From positions 1-64,000 of the forward strand of contig NZ_JAJOMC010000012.1 of assembly GCF_021129155.1 (NCBI RefSeq): a stretch of DNA of 64,000 nt, written 5' to 3'. Origin of the DNA: Arthrobacter sp. AK04 (lineage in GTDB: Bacteria; Actinomycetota; Actinomycetes; Actinomycetales; Micrococcaceae). This document shows positions 45,104-54,762 of the stretch, one piece after another (the stretch's first letter is position 1; every line of letters starts with the position of its first letter). The notes below the pieces were generated by a model that saw only the letters and a program-made list of their open reading frames with translations, was not told the DNA's origin and searched no databases. The translations under genes and the position numbers were made by a program.

Positions 45104-47080
45104 GTGCTGACAATATTGAACGCCGCCAAGCGTGTGCTGGTGGGCCGGCCATTCCGAAATGACCGGCTGGCCCACACGCTGCTTCCCAAGCGGATCGCAC
45201 TTCCCGTCTTCGCCTCCGACGCCCTTTCGTCCGTGGCGTATGCGCCCGATGAGATCCTGCTCACCCTGGCGCTGGCGGGCGTCAGCGCCGTGGCGTTCTC
45301 GCCCTGGGTGGGCCTGGCGGTCATGGTGGTCCTTCTCACCGTTGTGGCTTCCTACCGGCAAAACGTCCACGCCTACCCCTCCGGCGGCGGCGACTACGAG
45401 ATTGCCGGCGAAAACCTTGGCAGGTACGCCGGCCTCACCGTGGCTTCGGCGCTGCTGGTGGACTACGTCCTGACTGTTGCGGTGTCCATCTCCTCGGCCG
45501 CCACGTACCTCACCACCGCGGTACCGTCGCTGCACGGCAACCAGGCGGCCATTGCCGCCGTCGGCGTCGCCGTCCTCGCACTGGTGAACCTGCGCGGAGT
45601 GAAAGAGGCAGGCACGATGTTTGCCCTTCCCACCTACCTCTTCATGGCCTCCATCCTGGGCATGACGGCCGTGGGCATCTTCCAGGCGGCCACCGGGCAG
45701 CTGGGGGAGGCGCCCTCCGCCGCGTTCACGATCGTCCCCGCTCCCGGGTTCGACGAAGGGCTGGTGGGCCTCGCCGGAGCCTTCCTGCTGCTGCGCGCCT
45801 TTTCGTCGGGCGCTGCGGCGCTGACCGGCGTCGAAGCCATCAGCAACGGCGTGCCCAACTTCCGTCCCCCGAAAAGCAAGAACGCGGCCACCACCCTGCT
45901 GCTGCTGGGCGTTATCGGTGCCACCATGCTGGCCGGCATCATGTACCTGGCCAACGCCACCAAGGTACACATCGTCCTTGACCCCGCCACGGAGTTCCTG
46001 CTCAACGGCAGCCCGCTCCCGGAGGGGTATATCCAGACACCGGCCATCAGCCAGATCGCGCACACCATCTTCGGACCGGGATCCATACCGTTCTATATCG
46101 TGGTGGCCGCAACCGGCGTCATCCTGGTCTTCGCGGCCAACACGGCCTTCAACGGCTTCCCCGTGCTCGGCTCGATCCTGGCCCAGGACGGCTACCTTCC
46201 CCGCCAGCTGCGGACCAGGGGCGACCGGCTGGCCTTCAGCAACGGTGTCCTGGCCCTCGCCGCGGGTGCACTGGTGCTGATCCTGGCGTTCAATGCGGAC
46301 GTCACCAAGCTCATCCAGCTCTACATCGTGGGCGTGTTCATCTCCTTCACGGCCAGCCAGCTGGGAATGATCCGGCACTGGGGCCGCCAGCTCAAACTGG
46401 CCAGGGACAAAGCCGTCCGCCGCCGGATGTTCAAGTCACGGATCATCAACAGCATTGGCTTCGGCATGACCGCCACGGTCCTCGTCATCGTCCTGGTGAC
46501 AAAGTTTGAGCAGGGCGCCTGGATCGCCCTGCTCGCCATGGTCATCCTGTTCCTGATTATGTGGAGCATCAGGGCCCACTACGACAATGTGGCCAGGGAG
46601 CTGGCAGTGGATGAGGATTCCTCCCCGCGTGCCCTTCCCACGCGGGTCCACGCCGTCCTGCTGGTGTCCCATGTCCGCAAGCCCGTGCTGCGGGCACTGG
46701 CCTACGCCAGGGCGTCCCGGCCCTCCCGGCTCGATGCGGTGACAGTGGACATTGACACCGAAGAGACCGCGCAGACTGTGGCTGACTGGGAAAAGCTGGA
46801 GATTCCGGTGCCGCTGACCGTACTGGCGAGCCCCTACCGCGAGACTGTCACGCCCATCATGGAGTACGTCAAGCAGATGCGGCGGGACTCGCCACGGGAC
46901 CTGATAGTTGTGTACATCCCCGAATACGTGGTGGGCAAATGGTGGGAACAGCTGGTCCACAACCAGACAGCCCTCCGCATCAAGACCCGGCTGCACTTTG
47001 AACCAGGCGTCATGGTGGCGAGCGTTCCCTGGCAGCTGAAATCATCCGAAGAAGCCAAGAACCTGCAGGACGTCCAATGA
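45104..47080 (+). CDS. APC superfamily permease, KimA-like potassium importer
   Basis: A 658-residue membrane protein with about 12 hydrophobic segments and a soluble C-terminal domain of about 170 residues. It is strongly reminiscent of Bacillus KimA (YdaO), a high-affinity potassium/proton symporter: ASDALSSVAY, YRQ...AYPSGGGDYEIAGENLG, FSSG...LTGVEAISNGVPNF and GDRLAFSNG all have close counterparts. KimA is inhibited by c-di-AMP in Bacillus; whether that holds here is not shown. Divergent ceoB/ceoC genes add to the potassium context. NCBI-type annotation would be an APC family or amino-acid permease. The stop overlaps the next ATG by four bases. Confidence 0.82.
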   Translation: MLTILNAAKRVLVGRPFRNDRLAHTLLPKRIALPVFASDALSSVAYAPDEILLTLALAGVSAVAFSPWVGLAVMVVLLTVVASYRQNVHAYPSGGGDYEIAGENLGRYAGLTVASALLVDYVLTVAVSISSAATYLTTAVPSLHGNQAAIAAVGVAVLALVNLRGVKEAGTMFALPTYLFMASILGMTAVGIFQAATGQLGEAPSAAFTIVPAPGFDEGLVGLAGAFLLLRAFSSGAAALTGVEAISNGVPNFRPPKSKNAATTLLLLGVIGATMLAGIMYLANATKVHIVLDPATEFLLNGSPLPEGYIQTPAISQIAHTIFGPGSIPFYIVVAATGVILVFAANTAFNGFPVLGSILAQDGYLPRQLRTRGDRLAFSNGVLALAAGALVLILAFNADVTKLIQLYIVGVFISFTASQLGMIRHWGRQLKLARDKAVRRRMFKSRIINSIGFGMTATVLVIVLVTKFEQGAWIALLAMVILFLIMWSIRAHYDNVARELAVDEDSSPRALPTRVHAVLLVSHVRKPVLRALAYARASRPSRLDAVTVDIDTEETAQTVADWEKLEIPVPLTVLASPYRETVTPIMEYVKQMRRDSPRDLIVVYIPEYVVGKWWEQLVHNQTALRIKTRLHFEPGVMVASVPWQLKSSEEAKNLQDVQ

Positions 47081-48462
47081 GCGCGAAGACCCAGTTGCAA
47101 ACCAACCACCAGGCATCGGCAGGAGCGATGGGCGCTGAGATAGTGCTCGACGTCGGCCCGGTGGCCCATGGCGGCCACTGCGTCGCCAGGCACGAGGGAC
47201 GGGTAATTTTCGTCCGGCACGTCATACCCGGCGAGAAGGTGCGGGTACGGCTGACCGACGCAGAAGAGACGGCCAAGTTCTGGCGGGCGGATGTGGTTGA
47301 GGTTCTTGAAGCCTCCCCGGACCGCGTGGACCACTTCTGGCATGCGGCCGATTCGCTGCGGGCGTGGGGCCACGGGCATCCGCCGGTGGGTGGGGCGGAA
47401 TTCGGCCACATCTCCCTGGCCCGGCAGCGGGCCCTGAAGGCAGAGGTGCTGGCTGAACAGCTCAGGCGCCTGGCCGGCCTCGAACAGGTTCCCGGCTGGG
47501 CCGGCACCAGCGTGGAGGCAGTTGGTGGAGCTTCCGACGGCGGGGACGGCCTCGGGTGGCGGACGCGCGCCAGCTTCTCGGTCACCGCGGGCGGGAAGCT
47601 CGGAATGCACGCGCACCGCTCCACGGACATCGTTCCCGTGCGGGAGATGCCGCTGGCCGTTGATGCCATCAATGCCCTGCGCCTCTGGGACATCGACCTG
47701 CAGGGCATCGACCGGGTGGAAGTGGCGGCCCCCGCCAACGGCTCGCGTCCGCTGGTGCTGCTGGCGCCGGCCCCGGGGACCAAGCCCAAGCGGCTCAACG
47801 CCGTCGCAGCCCAGCTGCCAGCCGAGGTGTCCGTAGCCTCTTTCGACCCCGCGACCGAAGCCGTGCAGCAGCTGCGGGGCCGCACGTGGGTGCAGGAAAC
47901 AGCGGCCGGCCATGACTACCGGGTCACCGGTGCCGGGTTCTGGCAGATCCACCGCGACGCGCCCGGGGCCCTTGTGGGGGGCGTCACAAAATTCCTCCAG
48001 GACGGCGGCTTTCTCCACGCCGGCGCGGTGGTGGCGGACCTCTACGCGGGAGCAGGACTGTTCACTGCCGTGCTGGCGGATGCCGTGGGGGAGACGGGCT
48101 CCGTCCTGTCGGTGGAGGGGGCTCCGGGAACCAGCCGGGACGCGCGCAAGAACCTGCACGCAGCGCCCCAGGTGGAGATCATCCAGGGCAGGGTGGAGCG
48201 GGTCCTCCGCCAGAAACCGCGGAATTTTGACGCGCTGATCCTTGATCCGCCGCGTGCAGGCGCAGGGAAGGCAGTGGTCCGGCAGTTGGTCGATGCGCAG
48301 CCGCGCGCCATTGCCTACGTGTCCTGCGATCCGGCGTCGTTCGCCCGGGACGTGGGGTACTTCCGCCAGGCCGGCTGGGACCTGTCCGGACTCCGGGCCT
48401 TCGATCTGTATCCCCACACCCACCACCTGGAGACAGTGGCCCTGCTTGCGCCGCGCGACTGA
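47077..48462 (+). CDS. TrmA/RumA-type RNA 5-methyluridine methyltransferase
   Basis: A SAM-dependent RNA methyltransferase of 461 residues. The N-terminal TRAM domain (about 15-75, EIVLDVGPVAHGGHCVARHEG) is RNA-binding. The C-terminal domain has the SAM site VADLYAGAGLFT, the DPPRAGAGK motif and the nucleophilic cysteine in YVSCDPASFARD, followed by the LYPHTHHLE signature. There is no iron-sulfur CX5CX2C cluster as in RumA. The target is a uridine in tRNA or rRNA, which cannot be specified. ATGA overlap with the KimA-like gene indicates coupling. Confidence 0.92.
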   Translation: MSAKTQLQTNHQASAGAMGAEIVLDVGPVAHGGHCVARHEGRVIFVRHVIPGEKVRVRLTDAEETAKFWRADVVEVLEASPDRVDHFWHAADSLRAWGHGHPPVGGAEFGHISLARQRALKAEVLAEQLRRLAGLEQVPGWAGTSVEAVGGASDGGDGLGWRTRASFSVTAGGKLGMHAHRSTDIVPVREMPLAVDAINALRLWDIDLQGIDRVEVAAPANGSRPLVLLAPAPGTKPKRLNAVAAQLPAEVSVASFDPATEAVQQLRGRTWVQETAAGHDYRVTGAGFWQIHRDAPGALVGGVTKFLQDGGFLHAGAVVADLYAGAGLFTAVLADAVGETGSVLSVEGAPGTSRDARKNLHAAPQVEIIQGRVERVLRQKPRNFDALILDPPRAGAGKAVVRQLVDAQPRAIAYVSCDPASFARDVGYFRQAGWDLSGLRAFDLYPHTHHLETVALLAPRD

Positions 48463-48570
48463 GGAAACGGTCCATGATGCCACCGGGGTTTTCGACTACG
48501 ATGGCCGTAGTAGTCCCACGTCGCGCTCCGTAATCACGGCCGGCCGTGTGCAATTTCGGGCCCGGATCTA

Positions 48571-48584
48571 ATTAGGGCTTCCTA
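48571..48584. promoter_or_regulatory. Palindrome upstream of acnA
   Basis: TTAGG-GCTT-CCTAA, 57 bases before the acnA start. It resembles the half-sites of DtxR/IdeR boxes but lacks the central match, so the binding protein is unknown. Confidence 0.35.
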
Positions 48585-48641
48585 ACTAGCAGGCGGTCAA
48601 CCGCGCGACAAAGATGAAACTGTTGCGAGAGGAGTCCTGCG

Positions 48642-51467
48642 ATGAGCACTGTGGACAGCTTCGGTTCAAAAGGCAAACTTAATGTAGCCGGAACCGAATA
48701 CGAAATTTTCCGGTTGAACTCCGTTGAAGGTGCAGAAAACCTTCCGTTCAGCCTCAAGGTATTGCTTGAAAACCTGTTGAGGACCGAGGACGGCGCGAAC
48801 ATCACTGCCGATCACGTCCGCGCCTTGGCAGGCTGGGATCCGAATGCCCAGCCCGATACAGAAATCCAGTTCACGCCGGCACGCGTGATCATGCAGGACT
48901 TCACCGGCGTTCCCTGCGTGGTTGACCTGGCGACGATGCGCGAAGCGGTCAAGGAACTGGGTGGCGACCCCAAGCGGGTCAACCCCCTGGCGCCTGCCGA
49001 GATGGTCATTGACCACTCGGTCCAGATCGACGCCTTCGGCAACTCCGGCGCACTGGAGCGCAACATGGAGATCGAATACCAGCGCAACGGGGAGCGTTAC
49101 CAGTTCCTGCGCTGGGGCCAGACCGCGTTTGACGACTTCAAGGTCGTCCCGCCGGGCACCGGCATCGTGCACCAGGTGAACATCGAATACCTGGCCCGCA
49201 CGGTCATGACCCGCGACGTTGACGGCGCGCTCCGTGCGTACCCGGACACCTGCGTGGGCACCGACTCCCACACCACCATGGTTAACGGCATGGGTGTCCT
49301 CGGATGGGGCGTCGGCGGCATCGAAGCCGAGGCCGCCATGCTGGGCCAGCCTGTCTCCATGCTGATCCCGCGTGTCGTCGGCTTCAAGCTGACCGGCTCC
49401 ATCCCGGCCGGCGCCACCGCCACCGACGTGGTGCTCACCATTACCGAGCAGCTCCGCAAGCACGGTGTTGTGGGCAAGTTCGTGGAGTTCTACGGCGAAG
49501 GCGTTGCCGCTGTGCCGCTGGCCAACCGCGCCACCATCGGCAACATGAGCCCGGAATTCGGTTCCACGGCTGCGATGTTCCCGATCGACGACGTCACCCT
49601 GGACTACCTGCGCCTCACCGGCCGTTCAGACCAGAACGTGGCACTCGTGGAGGCCTACGCCAAGGAACAGGGCCTCTGGCACGATCCTTCCCGCGAGATC
49701 AAGTTCTCCGAGTACCTGGAACTGGACCTGTCCACGGTTGTTCCGTCCATCGCCGGCCCCAAGCGCCCGCAGGACCGCATCGAACTGACCGAGGCCAAGG
49801 ACGAATTCCGTCACGACCTGAAGAACTACGTCTCCCACGACGCCAACGCCGGCACCCTGGACGAGTCGCTCGAGGAATCCTTCCCGGCTTCCGACGCCCC
49901 GTCCTTCACCGGGGGAGCAACGCACATCTCCGACACCGACCGCGAACCCCCGAAGTACTCGGCAGGCCACGGCGGAGCGGGACGCATCTCCCAGCCGGTT
50001 CCGGTCAAGATGGCCGACGGACGCGAGTTCGAACTGGACCACGGTGCGGTCACCATTGCATCCATCACCTCCTGCACCAACACCTCCAACCCGTCGGTCA
50101 TGCTGGCCGCGGCAGTCCTGGCACGCAACGCCGTGGACAAGGGCCTAACCTCCAAGCCGTGGGTCAAGACCTCCGTTGCCCCCGGCTCGAAGGTTGTCAC
50201 CGACTACTACGAGAAGTCGGGCCTGACGCCCTACCTGGAGAAGCTTGGCTTCTACATCGTGGGCTACGGCTGCGCCACGTGCATCGGCAACTCCGGCCCG
50301 CTGGAAGCCGAAGTTTCGGAAGCCATCCAGGCCAACGACCTCGCCGTCGCGGCCGTCCTCTCGGGCAACCGCAACTTCGAAGGCCGCATCAACCCGGACG
50401 TCAAGATGAACTACCTGGCCTCCCCGCCGCTGGTCATCGCCTACGCCCTGGCCGGTTCCATGGACTTCGATTTCGAAACCGACGCCCTGGGCCAGGACAA
50501 GGACGGTAACGACGTCTTCCTGAAGGACATCTGGCCCAACCCGGTCGAGGTCCAGCAGGTCATTGATTCCTCGATCGACAAGGAAATGTTCGCGAAGGGC
50601 TACGAGGGCGTCTTTGAGGGTGACGACCGCTGGAAGGCGCTCGACACGCCCGCCGGCGACACCTTCGCCTGGGATCCGAACTCCACCTACGTCCGTAAGC
50701 CCCCGTACTTCGAGGGCATGCAGGCGCAGCCGGAGCCGGTCAAGGACATCACGGGCGCCCGCGTTCTGCTCAAGCTGGGAGATTCGGTCACCACCGACCA
50801 CATCTCCCCGGCCGGTTCGTTCAAGTCGGACACCCCTGCCGGCCAGTACCTCCTGGCCAACGGCGTGGAGCGCAAGGACTTCAACTCCTACGGTTCACGC
50901 CGCGGCAACCACGAGGTAATGATCCGCGGAACGTTCGCGAACATCCGCATCAAGAACCAGATCCTGGACGGCGTCGAGGGCGGCTTCACCCGCGACTTCA
51001 CCCAGGACGGCGGCCCGCAGGCCTACGTTTACGACGCCGCGCAGAACTACCAGGCAGCCGGCACCCCGCTGGTGGTCCTGGCGGGCAAGGAATACGGATC
51101 CGGTTCCTCCCGTGACTGGGCTGCCAAGGGTACCGCCCTGCTGGGCGTCAAGGCCGTCATCGCCGAGAGCTACGAGCGCATCCACCGCTCCAACCTCATC
51201 GGCATGGGCGTCCTGCCGCTGCAGTACCCGGCCGGCGAGTCCGCAGCCACCCTGGGCCTGTCCGGCACGGAAACGTTCTCGGTTGAGGGCGTCACCGCCC
51301 TGAACGAGGGCACCACGCCCAAGACCCTCAAGGTCACGGCAACCGCCGAGGACGGCAGCTCCACGACGTTCGACGCCGTCCTGCGCATCGACACCCCCGG
51401 TGAAGCGGACTACTACCGCAACGGCGGCATCCTGCAGTACGTCCTGCGCCAGATCTCCGCGAACTAG
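48642..51467 (+). CDS. acnA: Aconitate hydratase
   Basis: [4Fe-4S] enzyme interconverting citrate and isocitrate in the TCA cycle, 941 residues. The cluster cysteines lie in [12 protein letters not shown] and [12 protein letters not shown]; the swivelling C-terminal domain has [11 protein letters not shown] and [14 protein letters not shown] segment around residues 400-450 ([16 protein letters not shown]) is an insertion seen in actinobacterial aconitases. AGAGGAG is well placed before the ATG at 48642. A TTAGG/CCTAA dyad lies upstream and a terminator follows. Confidence 0.97.
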   Translation: MSTVDSFGSKGKLNVAGTEYEIFRLNSVEGAENLPFSLKVLLENLLRTEDGANITADHVRALAGWDPNAQPDTEIQFTPARVIMQDFTGVPCVVDLATMREAVKELGGDPKRVNPLAPAEMVIDHSVQIDAFGNSGALERNMEIEYQRNGERYQFLRWGQTAFDDFKVVPPGTGIVHQVNIEYLARTVMTRDVDGALRAYPDTCVGTDSHTTMVNGMGVLGWGVGGIEAEAAMLGQPVSMLIPRVVGFKLTGSIPAGATATDVVLTITEQLRKHGVVGKFVEFYGEGVAAVPLANRATIGNMSPEFGSTAAMFPIDDVTLDYLRLTGRSDQNVALVEAYAKEQGLWHDPSREIKFSEYLELDLSTVVPSIAGPKRPQDRIELTEAKDEFRHDLKNYVSHDANAGTLDESLEESFPASDAPSFTGGATHISDTDREPPKYSAGHGGAGRISQPVPVKMADGREFELDHGAVTIASITSCTNTSNPSVMLAAAVLARNAVDKGLTSKPWVKTSVAPGSKVVTDYYEKSGLTPYLEKLGFYIVGYGCATCIGNSGPLEAEVSEAIQANDLAVAAVLSGNRNFEGRINPDVKMNYLASPPLVIAYALAGSMDFDFETDALGQDKDGNDVFLKDIWPNPVEVQQVIDSSIDKEMFAKGYEGVFEGDDRWKALDTPAGDTFAWDPNSTYVRKPPYFEGMQAQPEPVKDITGARVLLKLGDSVTTDHISPAGSFKSDTPAGQYLLANGVERKDFNSYGSRRGNHEVMIRGTFANIRIKNQILDGVEGGFTRDFTQDGGPQAYVYDAAQNYQAAGTPLVVLAGKEYGSGSSRDWAAKGTALLGVKAVIAESYERIHRSNLIGMGVLPLQYPAGESAATLGLSGTETFSVEGVTALNEGTTPKTLKVTATAEDGSSTTFDAVLRIDTPGEADYYRNGGILQYVLRQISAN

Positions 51468-51497
51468 CGGTAATTGCCAAGCAGGCACCACCATCCC

Positions 51498-51532
51498 GAA
51501 GCCCCGGCCGGTCACCGACCAGCCGGGGCTTC
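51498..51532 (+). terminator. Terminator after acnA
   Basis: GAAGCCCCGGC (51498-51508) pairs with GCCGGGGCTTC (51522-51532), continued by GGTC-ACC-GACC inside after one mismatch. It lies 30 bases after the acnA stop. There is no U-tract. Confidence 0.8.
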
Positions 51533-51610
51533 GGCTGTGCAGGTACGTCTGGTCGTGCGGACCAAGGCGTTAGAGTTAAACGGCACGTCTACCACCTGAA
51601 GGAGGGGTCA

Positions 51611-53584
51611 GTGGGAATCTTGGAGACCATCCGGAATCCGCAGGACCTGAACGAGTTGTCAGAAGACCAGCTGAAGCAGCTGGCTTCGGAGGTCAGGGCC
51701 TTCCTGATCACGAACGTCTCCCAGACGGGCGGGCACCTCGGACCCAACCTCGGCGTGGTGGAACTGACGCTTGCCGTGCACCGCATCTTCGACTCGCCAC
51801 GTGACAGCATTGTCTTCGACACCGGCCACCAGTCGTATGTCCACAAGCTGCTGACCGGCCGCCAGGATTTCAGCACCCTGCGCCAGGAGGGCGGAATCTC
51901 CGGCTACCCCTCCCGGGCCGAATCCGAGCACGACATCGTCGAAAGCTCGCACGCTTCCTCGTCGCTGTCCTGGGCGGACGGCATCTCCCGTGCCCGCCAG
52001 CTCACCGGCGAAGGCGACCGGTACGTCATCGCTGTGGTGGGCGACGGTGCGCTGACCGGCGGCATGGCCTGGGAAGCCATTAACAACATCGCTGCGGACA
52101 AAAAGCGCCGCGTCGTGATTGTGGTCAATGACAACGGCAGGTCCTATGCGCCCACCGTGGGCGGTTTCGCGGATTACCTTGCGTCCCTGCGCCCCACGAT
52201 CGACTCCTTCCGGACGGCACCGGCCTACGAAGTGGCACTCGACTGGTGGAAGAAGAAACTCCAAAACGGGGGACCTGCGGGCCAGTTCACCTACAAGAGC
52301 CTGCACGCCATGAAAAAGGGCATCAAGGACTGGTGGGCCCCGCAAGGCATGTTCGAAGACCTTGGCATGAAGTACATCGGTCCCGTGGACGGCCACAACC
52401 TCCAGGCAATGGAACACGCACTGTCCACGGCCAAGCACTACGGCGGGCCCGTCATTGTGCATGCGATGACCGAAAAGGGCCACGGCTACGCCCCCGCCCG
52501 CGCCCACGAGGCAGACCAGTTCCATGCCGTCGGCATCATCGACCCCGAAACCGGCGAGCCCACCGGCGCCGCCGGCGCCCAGTCCTGGACCTCGGTCTTC
52601 GCCGACGAAATCGCAGCCATCGCCGATGAGCGGAAGGACGTCGTCGGCATAACCGGCGCCATGCTCATCCCCGTTGGCCTGCACAAATTCGCGGCCCGGC
52701 ACCCGGACCGCGTGATCGACGTCGGAATTGCCGAACAGCACGCACTCACATCCGCCGCCGGCATGGCCTTTGGCGGGCTGCACCCCGTGGTTGCCGTCTA
52801 TGCAACCTTCCTGAACCGGGCCTTCGACCAGCTCCTCATGGACGTTGCCCTGCACAAGGCCGGCGTCACCATCGTCCTTGACCGCGCAGGCGTCACCGGT
52901 CCGGACGGGGCCAGCCACCACGGCATGTGGGACATGTCCATGGTCCAGATCGTCCCCGGACTCCACCTTGCAGCCCCGCGCGATGCCAGCCGGCTGCGCG
53001 AGGAGCTCCGCGAAGCCGTGGCAATCGGCGACGCTCCCACCGTGGTCCGCTTCTCCAAGGGATCCGTGGGCGCGGAAGTGGAAGCCCTGGAACGCCTCAG
53101 CGACGGCGTTGACGTGCTGGCCCGGCGGCCCAGCGGCTCCACAGAAAACGATGTCCTGATCGTCAGCGTGGGTGCCATGTCCGAACTCGCACTGGACGTG
53201 TCCAACCGCCTCGGCGCGCAGGGCATCAGCACCACCGTGGTGGACCCGCGCTGGGTCCTGCCCGTCCCGCGTTCCATCATCGCGCTGGCGTCGCACCACC
53301 GCCTGGTGATCTGCATTGAGGACGGCGTCCGTGCCGGCGGCGTCGGTTCGCGGATCCGCCAGGAAATGCGGGCCGCGGGCGTGGACACCGCCCTGAACGA
53401 GGTGGGCCTTCCGGTCGAATTCCTGGACCACGGCACGCGCCCCCAGATCCTCGAACGCGTGGGCCTGACGGCCCAGCAGATCACGCACGACGTCGTTGCG
53501 CAGGTTCTCGGCACAAAGGTTCCCTTTGCGCGGCCCCTGCCCGGCCAGCAGCACCCCACCACCGGAAGCCTTCCGATTCTGTGA
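51611..53584 (+). CDS. dxs: 1-deoxy-D-xylulose-5-phosphate synthase
   Basis: First enzyme of the MEP isoprenoid pathway, condensing pyruvate and glyceraldehyde 3-phosphate with thiamine diphosphate. The 657-residue protein has [14 protein letters not shown] N-terminal signatures ([12 protein letters not shown]), the ThDP motif [16 protein letters not shown], the substrate region [12 protein letters not shown] and a C-terminal transketolase domain. The GTG start at 51611 is preceded by GGAGGGG. Its stop overlaps the GTG start of the DUF402 gene (GTGA). Confidence 0.97.
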   Translation: MGILETIRNPQDLNELSEDQLKQLASEVRAFLITNVSQTGGHLGPNLGVVELTLAVHRIFDSPRDSIVFDTGHQSYVHKLLTGRQDFSTLRQEGGISGYPSRAESEHDIVESSHASSSLSWADGISRARQLTGEGDRYVIAVVGDGALTGGMAWEAINNIAADKKRRVVIVVNDNGRSYAPTVGGFADYLASLRPTIDSFRTAPAYEVALDWWKKKLQNGGPAGQFTYKSLHAMKKGIKDWWAPQGMFEDLGMKYIGPVDGHNLQAMEHALSTAKHYGGPVIVHAMTEKGHGYAPARAHEADQFHAVGIIDPETGEPTGAAGAQSWTSVFADEIAAIADERKDVVGITGAMLIPVGLHKFAARHPDRVIDVGIAEQHALTSAAGMAFGGLHPVVAVYATFLNRAFDQLLMDVALHKAGVTIVLDRAGVTGPDGASHHGMWDMSMVQIVPGLHLAAPRDASRLREELREAVAIGDAPTVVRFSKGSVGAEVEALERLSDGVDVLARRPSGSTENDVLIVSVGAMSELALDVSNRLGAQGISTTVVDPRWVLPVPRSIIALASHHRLVICIEDGVRAGGVGSRIRQEMRAAGVDTALNEVGLPVEFLDHGTRPQILERVGLTAQQITHDVVAQVLGTKVPFARPLPGQQHPTTGSLPIL

Positions 53585-54198
53585 GGGGAGAGGCTGAACT
53601 GAAATACCCCGGTCTCCTGGGGGAACCTGCAGGAAAAAACCACCCGGGGGCAACGCGGGTACCGGAGAACCTTCATCCCGGCCAGCTGGTGGTCGCCCGG
53701 AACCGGAAATGGAACGGCAAAGCCCACTGGGTGGTACCCGGACGCTACCTCGGCGAGGACCGGCACGGCTGGTGGATTTTCCAGGGAACCAACGAATTCT
53801 GTTCCCGTCCGGGCGCGGCGTTCTACACCCAGTCTGATGCCGTGCTCCTTGTGCCGCGCGAAGGCGACTGGGTGGCCACGTTCTACGACGATGCCCACCC
53901 GGGAGGTGTGCGGGTCTACATTGACCTGGCCGTGGCCCACGAATGGAGCACCATCCGTCCCGCCGTCACCGAATTCCACGTCATCGACATGGACCTGGAC
54001 GTTGTCCGGACGGCCGGCAGGGGCGTGTTCATTGACGACGAGGACGAATTCGCCGAGCACCGGGTGGCCATGGATTACCCCGCCGCACTTGCCGAATCCC
54101 TCGAGGCTTTGGCGGGCCAGCTTTACCAGGCCGTAAAGGCGCAGAACGCACCGTTCGACGGCACCGACGTCGAATGGTTTACCAAGGGACGGTCATGA
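53581..54198 (+). CDS. DUF402 family protein, probable nucleotide phosphatase
   Basis: A 205-residue protein of the DUF402 family. Acidic residues expected for the metal site are seen in [15 protein letters not shown] and FIDDEDEF. Characterised members hydrolyse nucleoside tri- or diphosphates (Ntdp) or act in antibiotic pathways (FomD), so a phosphohydrolase activity is a reasonable inference. The GTG start overlaps the dxs stop and the stop overlaps the next ATG (ATGA), so it is coupled on both sides. Confidence 0.85.
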   Translation: MRGEAELKYPGLLGEPAGKNHPGATRVPENLHPGQLVVARNRKWNGKAHWVVPGRYLGEDRHGWWIFQGTNEFCSRPGAAFYTQSDAVLLVPREGDWVATFYDDAHPGGVRVYIDLAVAHEWSTIRPAVTEFHVIDMDLDVVRTAGRGVFIDDEDEFAEHRVAMDYPAALAESLEALAGQLYQAVKAQNAPFDGTDVEWFTKGRS

Positions 54199-54755
54199 GC
54201 GGAATTGTCAGGGTCTACAAGCGCGACGACGAGGGCACCCTCCATTTCAGGGAGGCCTGGTATGACGAGGACTACAGCCAGTTCGTGATGAACTACGGCG
54301 CTGTGGGCCACCAAAGCAAAACCGAGGAGACAGATGTCTCCACGCCCGAGGCGGCGGAGAGCCTCCTGGACGCTTTCGCAGCCCAGTGCGCCGAGGACGG
54401 CTACGCAGAGATTCCGGAAAAGGAACAGTTCTGGGTGGTGGCCCAGTTCGCGCTGAAGACCCGTGAGGGCACCGACAGGGACCGCTATCTGGAGGAAAAG
54501 GCCACCGACGCGCTCATCAGCCACCTGGCCTGGCGCGGACTGGGGACGGTGGAACGTTCCGAATTCACGGACTACAAGCTCAACATCTTCTGCCTGTGCC
54601 CGGAGGTGAACAAGGCCGTCAACGCCGTCAAGGTGTGCATCCGCGGCGAGGACCTGGACTTCACCAAGCTGAGCATCGGCGCAGCCCCCTTCGCCGAGCC
54701 TGGCAACTTCAAGCTCAAGTATTCCGCCAAGCCGGCTGCCGGCTTCAGCCTCTAG
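54195..54755 (+). CDS. Conserved protein of unknown function
   Basis: A 186-residue acidic soluble protein that I do not recognise. It begins [20 protein letters not shown] and resembles a two-domain alpha+beta fold. There is a central EKEQFWVVAQFALKT segment. The C-terminal half has cysteines (IFCLCPEVNKAVNAVKVC). No signal peptide or membrane segment is evident. ATGA overlap with DUF402 and a gap of seven bases to the aldo/keto reductase place it in the dxs operon. The start at 54195 is set by the overlap; the frame continues 21 bases upstream. Confidence 0.75.
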   Translation: MSGIVRVYKRDDEGTLHFREAWYDEDYSQFVMNYGAVGHQSKTEETDVSTPEAAESLLDAFAAQCAEDGYAEIPEKEQFWVVAQFALKTREGTDRDRYLEEKATDALISHLAWRGLGTVERSEFTDYKLNIFCLCPEVNKAVNAVKVCIRGEDLDFTKLSIGAAPFAEPGNFKLKYSAKPAAGFSL

Positions 54756-54762
54756 GAGCACA

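Noticed and set aside
48494..48515. GACTAC...GTAGTC dyad downstream of the TrmA-like gene as a fifth BlaI site
   Set aside because: CTAC and GTAG are seven or ten bases apart rather than five, and the flanks differ from TTCTAC/GTAGAA. It may be a hairpin downstream of the methyltransferase gene.
48571..48589. Full DtxR/IdeR iron box upstream of acnA
   Set aside because: Only about 11 of 19 positions match the consensus and the centre is wrong, so only a palindrome of unknown function is reported.
49304..53653. Long Arg- and Gly-rich frames overlapping acnA and dxs (for example 49304-50509 plus and 51659-53653 minus)
   Set aside because: They lie in or opposite genes with complete catalytic motifs and have the composition of GC-biased shadows.
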